IMG/VR virus record: IMGVR_UViG_3300044961_000262
Span: 19,780-83,779 of that record
DNA length: 64,000 nucleotides
Source: a virus
Strand: one strand, 5' to 3'
A model generated the notes under the pieces. That model had not been told where the DNA came from. It saw only the letters and a program-made list of their open reading frames with translations, and made no database searches. Positions 60,801 through 64,000 of this stretch are shown piece by piece; positions within the stretch are counted from its first letter, which is position 1, and each line of letters begins with the position of its first letter. A program made the position numbers and the translations under genes.

Positions 60801-61578
60801 ATTAGTCCAAGGTATTAATAAAAGAGGTGGATTAGCTTATATAGAACAATCTACTAATAATGTTATAGAAGATAAGTTTTGGGAAACTGGTAGTATAAAA
60901 GAAAGAGAATACACTCCTGAGAATATCACTACTTTAAAACCTAATGAAGTATTTGTATTTGGAGCAAATACAGCAGGAGGACATGGTGGAGGTACAGCAG
61001 GTTTAGCACAAAGAGGAACTACTTCTTCTAATTATACAGCTTTACCTATTGGAACTAAAGGTAAATGGTCTGAATATGGAGTAGTTGATAAATTAATGCA
61101 AGGAACAGAAGGTAAATCTTTCGGCATTGTTACTAAAGCAGCAACTATTACAGGAACAACTTTAAAAATAGGAAGTAAAAGAAGTGTTCCATTAAGTAGA
61201 ATAGAAGAATCTATAGATGCTTTAATTAAAACAGCTAATGAAAATCCAAATTTAAAGTTTTTGGTAACTAAGTTTGGTACTAATATGGCAGGATTTTCTG
61301 AACAAGAAATGAAATCTTTATTAAAAAACAAAAGTTTACCAGATAACATTGTTTTACCTAAAGAGTTTGAAACAAGGTCTGAGTTTACAGGTCAAAACAA
61401 ATTTATTGAAGCATTAGCTCAAGCTTATAAAAATGTAATTAATAACCAAAATACAAATACAGTTAATGATAACGATATAGATTATAAAGAATGGGCGGAA
61501 GATAATTATTGTCCTTGGGAATCAGAAGAATGGAATAGAGAATATTATAATAATTGTGTAAAAAATAAAAATAAATAA
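54814..61578 (+). CDS. Virion RNA polymerase with C-terminal macro-like domain
   Basis: A 2254-residue protein. TTQGGSDFDVDKLNLFIPN holds the metal-binding D1158-F-D1160-V-D1162, the double-psi barrel motif of crAss virion RNA polymerases (phi14:2 gp66 is of similar length), single-chain relatives of cellular beta/beta' and eukaryotic silencing polymerases. Injected with DNA, it transcribes early genes. The first ~150 residues are helical and could bind the virion; residues ~1980-2040 are an acidic linker. Residues ~2045-2205 form a separate Gly-rich domain (VFVFGANTAGGHGGGTAGLA ... LVTKFGTNMAGFS ... NIVLPKEF), like small phage and bacterial proteins of macro/NAD-handling look. Start chosen at the ATG 6 nt after the promoter box. 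Confidence 0.85.
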   Translation: MFKCINFSLPTTKAIAEKIAIDLNEMITPRQVALIWDIWLNEDFENRKSIEPTSKDILEIYANFAVSSKQEVLNSEKIKDQEKVVDFLQSLFFTLLEQEVGSPLITREDIIKHKTELLKAFPKNLREQGFPFIADNFEHYRSYLESQRLSKFSMPETSIEDMEFKEKDQVSSQSSSFYDNKHKASDEAVYLIASLTSDEEIYGLPKPLNFSETWNIIQNLLADSLDFEDQINILEENRNTYPFINQLLNKLGISDGIQIDSERHIRVGQSFSEAFLKQFSDISIATTSGKDSYSSIDGQTENSLKEKFKNKFFSSKNVVKINGSLVTNIDAYRKLELKGFSEAELKTFLEFFGIPSDIEFNDDIKADLRQIKKQVDGAKSMIWLDDNDLDIKGRLSSIIKLFVPQEQANKNLSTLNAEGKQQYAIHNANYFSRFVTKLKKGRIEAKNYFDKVFSLGIAKKEIISGLQDDKKINTSVFSDLSLTDIAHTVITNMFSNNPIIHIPRVSDKSQEKGFKLETEGNNDDFMAFTKISNVVLKNLYNLYNQDINETLHPDWIYYNKEINTPEAFWKEIGIERGVTFEQFKSKILEFVNSQKEETKKMLEDLGVIYQPLDKYGEPLNIWKINFSNAAVNKILNKNWENANFSERDAALNTLINNFTFNMFYWSVGYTKSIYGSLVMTKPSNMFKRFSAAVAEGRQVSLSPNLNQEIARDYKKHGLLNHIPTQLKVYIHSETISASTTKDLNKISESYDKNNVDDAQGIILFPVYRTLLKGVNQWTDNQEEAYQKLMKGEKINKNVFPPLKPVGYSLVNIDGKKVPVFIKTSIYPISPADTLGTYNGLKYEYAIENGVSLFIPTSGIKIAIPKGTSPVISDGVVSNNPTVDFPIEDFRIQLDLNVKTSEDLLQGTQQRKLIFANAFSGGKAVDSKYEEIKNKYIDTLEKLASIEEKKLFERLGVENTKDGVIINNLSLLKDMLRSDMISNEMSMNVVNSINEVINSEGQLVGKIDTLPERQKIMNLLNSFITNNLIRLYINGTSLVQASNQGWEITTPDGPTSIDFISKEHQKKYYENKGLKFFELGDKTGAAEVLLPAKYKKFVKKNEEGDYIIDDEKVLINIGYRIPTQGHNSILHLRVVGFIPAHLDQLIIVPKEITTQGGSDFDVDKLNLFIPNTINLDGKIQYISEDMNGSEIYDKKKEKIEAFIKYLENGIERAKLEMEQSLGQDEAVDKLMEAIFGSKASDVNLTKQDIEEILEFAGYRKNELDIQIKKLLKLGEKDKFIENFKIKQLENILIQSTVDILSDPYFRKSLLTPNSANQLSSAAQEMTDNLINAGLKTKKPVLSFGNIFKANTLINTIYQMFASKALVGVFASQSTHHTLAQQVGLHFKSGRKFFFEHNKLENGDMDLSAIYDKDGNEISDVLGNNLLTAAVDAAKDDYLTELGINLQTGDFAAAFKRAGGKSQYLFHWLRLPIIQDYLAEEAKNESILYKSSNRVVSKSKLIDKVLKKYNLSKDSSEYVQTKYKNKAKGKELNEFREKRGEYTVDELKKLLFSNESKHPEMLMDLFDEFLFFKDAAIILRKSIATSKFDTAGPGKNLVEAKSLQYSYNKFVSEMKRNDEYTLGTLLNGETAPYERLINETVLKVFFPNSFPLVLNLYKPLTVMGLNNSIEKLLDSFINSEYGIVKKIPESFTLDIVYSAITNYMVQNSIGYEESLFFGDNTLGHRLNEIQKDETHPLYYNDFIQNFFNIELSRDAVTPTILSPIKKRLSAEDQNHFTGQLEEIKEYDNKLYEDIIKVSLFQTGFQQSPVSFYNIIPGHDMIPLVNKMILNAIDITDQRAVEPIIQNISNKLNEIKFVQLSNKAFVLPNGELQLTDEDIEKVNRLSYFNSKYGIFKFNGMGFVRVETKNHKSLFYNYTKEGIEFENMIDDKLVFENEESNEFSETDSIDIQPENISSKDSEFDKKLNQLIEEVADEVKNSDNSLTLTDILTEKLKQNPELVQGINKRGGLAYIEQSTNNVIEDKFWETGSIKEREYTPENITTLKPNEVFVFGANTAGGHGGGTAGLAQRGTTSSNYTALPIGTKGKWSEYGVVDKLMQGTEGKSFGIVTKAATITGTTLKIGSKRSVPLSRIEESIDALIKTANENPNLKFLVTKFGTNMAGFSEQEMKSLLKNKSLPDNIVLPKEFETRSEFTGQNKFIEALAQAYKNVINNQNTNTVNDNDIDYKEWAEDNYCPWESEEWNREYYNNCVKNKNK

Positions 61579-61579
61579 T

Positions 61580-62359
61580 ATGGGAAAATGTTTAAATATA
61601 CGTTCATCAGATGTAAAAAAGATGCTTGAATTTATTCCTAATGAAACTTCTTTAGTTAGTATCATACAGATGATAGGAGAAGATAAAGCTACTGTTAAAA
61701 ATGTTTATAACTATTATATTAATAGTGGTATACCTAAAGTAGCTTACGGATTAACAGGAAACGAACAATTATATAAAAATAATAATCTTTTAAATAAGGA
61801 AGGTAAAATTAAAAGTGTAGATGGTCTAACAAATGCCCAAATTAAAAATTGGATCGATAAATTAAATATTAAATCTGAAAATAGAGGTAGATACGAATTT
61901 AGATTATCAAATACTACAGGAGGTAAAAAAATTTTAATTTATCCTGTATTAAAAGAACCTAAAGATGACGATAATATTTCTGAAGGACAATTATTATTGT
62001 TTGATGAATCGGCTTTTAACAAATCTAATAATAATATTAAACCTGGAGTAGAAAAACTATTTAATGAAAATCTTGAATTAGCTAACCAAGTATATAGAGT
62101 ATTAGGATTTAATACTATTAATGAATCTGAAATAACATATACAGATGAAGAAGGTAATCTTTGTGCTAAAGAAGGTTTAAAATCTGATAAATTTACCAAA
62201 GGTGGTAAATGGGAAATTATTAAAGAATTTAAAGGAGCTTCTCATGAAAGAGGTGGTATTGATATTGAAATAGGTAATGGAAATATTAAAATGACTGGTA
62301 AACAAGGTCAAATTAAAGCTAAATTCGGTTTAGTTATAAATTCAAATAGTATTAAATAA
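61580..62359 (+). CDS. Cargo-associated protein with SHERGGI-type segment (259 aa)
   Basis: Helical N-terminal 95 residues, a mixed centre, and a C-terminal segment GASHERGGIDIEIGNG followed by a short strand pair. The SHE-x-GGI element also occurs in the 995-residue cargo protein. Begins 1 nt after the polymerase stop. Probably a virion cargo or its packaging tag. No enzyme motif recognised. Confidence 0.55.
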   Translation: MGKCLNIRSSDVKKMLEFIPNETSLVSIIQMIGEDKATVKNVYNYYINSGIPKVAYGLTGNEQLYKNNNLLNKEGKIKSVDGLTNAQIKNWIDKLNIKSENRGRYEFRLSNTTGGKKILIYPVLKEPKDDDNISEGQLLLFDESAFNKSNNNIKPGVEKLFNENLELANQVYRVLGFNTINESEITYTDEEGNLCAKEGLKSDKFTKGGKWEIIKEFKGASHERGGIDIEIGNGNIKMTGKQGQIKAKFGLVINSNSIK

Positions 62360-62360
62360 T

Positions 62361-63470
62361 ATGAAAAAACAAATAGAAGTAGAAGGCGGAGAATTAGCAA
62401 TCCGTAATTCACATGGAGATATAGTAATTATACCTAAAAAAAATAGAATAGAAGTTGAAGGTATGATTAAAGATAAATGTTGGAGTTGTGTAGATGCTTT
62501 TGTAGATACATTGCCGGTAATGGCTGATTATGCAGAAGATGGTAGTTTAATTATTGATTGGGGTAAAATTAAATCTAAATTAAACCCCTATAATTGGGGA
62601 GTTGATGATTATACAGATAAAGGAGATTTTAATTCTGCGTATTTTTCTGCAAAAAAAGAAGGAAAAAAGGAATTTATGTGGAATAATAAAAGATATAATG
62701 TCTATTATGCCGGAACACCAAGACAAGAAGTGGGTAAATATGGTATAAATAATAAAGAAATTAATCCTTTAGAAATTAATCATCCTGTTCAAGTTAATAA
62801 ATATGACCCTTTAAAAAAGTATGTTCCTGGTCATATTGAAGCTCAATTAACAGATTATTCGGAGAATAATCCTTCTGTAAATTATTCTCCAAAAGGAAAT
62901 TACCCTTTAGGTATAAATACAATAAAAGAAGCAGGTAAAAAGACATATAATGTTTATGGGGATGTAGATAAACAAAAGTTTGAAAATAAGGCTTATTCAT
63001 TACCCACAGGAAAATATTCAATTTTATTAGGGTTAAAAGAAGAACCTTCAGATTGGAATTTATTTACAAATAATTGTGCGGATAATGTTTGTGATGCTTT
63101 TAATATACCAAGAGCAAAAGGTTTAGAAACTCCAAATAATACGTTAAAAAAAATAATAGAAAAGTATCCAACAATAGAAGTTACAGGTAGAACTTATGAT
63201 GATTATTTAAAATTAAGTAAAGATATTCAAGATAAAAATTCAAAAGATGTGTTGAAAAATTCAAAAAATTTAATAGGATTAAGGTATAGTCCTGATTTAA
63301 TAAATACAAAAGTTGATAAAAATATTATAAGTAAAATTCAAAAATCTTTAGTAGAAGAAGGTTATAAACTACCAAAATCTACTAAAAAAGATGCTTCTTT
63401 TGATGGAATATTTGGAAATGAAACTAAACAAGCATTACTAGATTGGCAAAATAAAAATAAAACAAAATAA
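62361..63470 (+). CDS. Virion-associated peptidase with peptidoglycan-binding domain (putative)
   Basis: A 369-residue protein. N-terminal IEVEGGELAIRNSHGDIVI resembles the tag-like segment of other cargo genes. A central domain contains PGHIEAQLTD (His near 157) and TNNCADNVCDAF (Cys239). This His-before-Cys order and the NNCAD.V..A pattern fit permuted NlpC/P60- or LRAT-like thiol peptidases. The last ~50 residues (IQKSLVEEGYKLP, DGIFGNETKQALLDWQ) are a peptidoglycan_binding_1 domain. Likely opens the cell wall during DNA entry. One base separates it from the upstream gene. Confidence 0.65.
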   Translation: MKKQIEVEGGELAIRNSHGDIVIIPKKNRIEVEGMIKDKCWSCVDAFVDTLPVMADYAEDGSLIIDWGKIKSKLNPYNWGVDDYTDKGDFNSAYFSAKKEGKKEFMWNNKRYNVYYAGTPRQEVGKYGINNKEINPLEINHPVQVNKYDPLKKYVPGHIEAQLTDYSENNPSVNYSPKGNYPLGINTIKEAGKKTYNVYGDVDKQKFENKAYSLPTGKYSILLGLKEEPSDWNLFTNNCADNVCDAFNIPRAKGLETPNNTLKKIIEKYPTIEVTGRTYDDYLKLSKDIQDKNSKDVLKNSKNLIGLRYSPDLINTKVDKNIISKIQKSLVEEGYKLPKSTKKDASFDGIFGNETKQALLDWQNKNKTK

Positions 63471-63472
63471 AA

Positions 63473-64000
63473 ATGAGCTGCAAACCAACATATAAAGGAA
63501 TAAGATATAATTCTTTAGAAGAATTGTATAAAAGTGTTAATACTATAACATCTGAACAAAAATATAAAGCTATACAGCTTTATTCTGACTATGTAAATAA
63601 TACTGGTAGAAAAGATATAGAAGGATTTAAAAAGTTTGTAAATAAAAATTTTTCTAATAATGAAGTAAATCAAGGATTAAAAATAATAGATATACTTCAA
63701 TCTGATAAAGCAAAACAAGTATTTGCTAAAGGAGAAAAAAATGGTTGGGATTTAACTAAAATACTTACAGAATTAGGTGTATCTAAACAACAACAAGAGT
63801 TGATTGATGTAAGTAAATTAGATAATAAAAATAAAATAGCAGGTAAAAAATTAAGTATTGTTGCAGAAAGAAAAAAACTTGCAACAATAAAAGATTTAGA
63901 AAATTCACAATTAATAAAAAATATTAGAGTTGATAAATCTCAATCTAAAGATATTAAACCTAATCAGGCTGATAAAAATTTGGCATCTATAATGTTATAT
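63473..64000 (+). CDS. Unknown cargo-region protein, partial (continues past window)
   Basis: An ATG at 63473, 2 nt after the peptidase stop, opens a frame to the window end (176 codons). It starts MSCKPTYKGIRYNSLEELYK, is helical and basic, and has no recognised motif. The opening Y-K-G-I-R/Y-x-S-L-E-E-L resembles short leaders of other large phage cargo proteins. The length is unknown because the window ends. Confidence 0.55.
   Translation, partial: MSCKPTYKGIRYNSLEELYKSVNTITSEQKYKAIQLYSDYVNNTGRKDIEGFKKFVNKNFSNNEVNQGLKIIDILQSDKAKQVFAKGEKNGWDLTKILTELGVSKQQQELIDVSKLDNKNKIAGKKLSIVAERKKLATIKDLENSQLIKNIRVDKSQSKDIKPNQADKNLASIMLY

Noticed and set aside
61032-61349. Minus-strand 105-codon ORF within the polymerase C-terminal domain
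   Set aside because: Antisense to a Gly-rich domain with clear protein logic on the plus strand.
16875-64000. Possible TAG-to-glutamine recoding, as in some crAss-like phages
   Set aside because: Many genes (capsid, portal, 30027-31331, 38640-39299, 39274-39750) end in TAG at sensible places, and the very large late genes contain no in-frame TAG, so the standard code holds. One internal TAG (8226-8228) is better explained as a broken gene.
1-64000. CRISPR array
   Set aside because: No direct repeats of 24-40 nt with unique spacers were seen; the 9-bp array is too short in period and palindromic.

Overview
This window is a large part of a tailed-phage genome of the crAss-like group (order Crassvirales). 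The host is very probably in Bacteroidota, most likely a flavobacterium-type bacterium. The phage assignment rests on the crAss-type order of virion genes (TerL, portal, acidic scaffold-like protein, major capsid protein, ring and connector proteins, a giant tail protein, then very large cargo proteins). It also rests on a 2254-residue protein with the DFDVD metal-binding motif of crAss virion RNA polymerases (phi14:2 gp66 type). The host assignment rests on strong AT bias, TAnnTTTG -7 boxes with TTG about 18-22 nt upstream, weak Shine-Dalgarno signals, and a secreted protein whose signal peptide ends in LNAQ. All calls are from reading the sequence; no database search was run.

Left arm (1-16549, all on the minus strand): replication and early genes. 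Reading leftward, a first highly expressed-looking small gene (16549-16211) is followed by many small unknown genes, a possible SSB (9134-9604), an SF2 helicase, a stand-alone DnaA domain IV protein and a DnaB-like helicase that runs off the window. Between them lies an unusual amount of structured non-coding sequence: a complete tmRNA (8413-8790) with a predicted 36-residue tag, a ~520-nt highly folded RNA ending in a terminator (12203-12728), a ~345-nt folded RNA (14275-14620), structured 3' regions at 15180-15498 and 15960-16090, and a palindromic array of 9-bp repeats (16103-16198). An island at about 6600-8315 looks foreign: tiny genes separated by GC-richer inverted-repeat spacers. Several small genes here appear frameshifted or interrupted.

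Divergent control region (16550-16874): A-tract-rich DNA, a GC-rich hairpin, and a rightward TATATTTG promoter overlapped by a GTTCA/TGAAC palindrome, with a second TGAACA palindrome upstream.

Right arm (16875-64000, all plus): a RepL-like winged-helix protein, GroES-like, HU/IHF-like, exonuclease and metallopeptidase genes; packaging and capsid (20257-29987); a tRNA-like element just after the capsid-gene terminator; a major virion protein and host-range fibres (30027-36685), including a GC-richer, apparently exchanged module; lysis genes (amidase, unimolecular spanin, holin; 37360-38650); tail ring/stopper and giant tail proteins (38640-45152); and ejected cargo (45535-63470), including the virion RNA polymerase with a C-terminal Gly-rich macro-like domain and a peptidase with a peptidoglycan-binding domain. 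Several rightward promoters place the -7 box only 4-6 nt before ATG, suggesting near-leaderless mRNAs. The likely logic: host RNA polymerase transcribes the right-arm late genes from TAnnTTTG promoters. The virion polymerase is injected with the cargo to transcribe the left early arm, where I saw no TAnnTTTG promoter I could defend.
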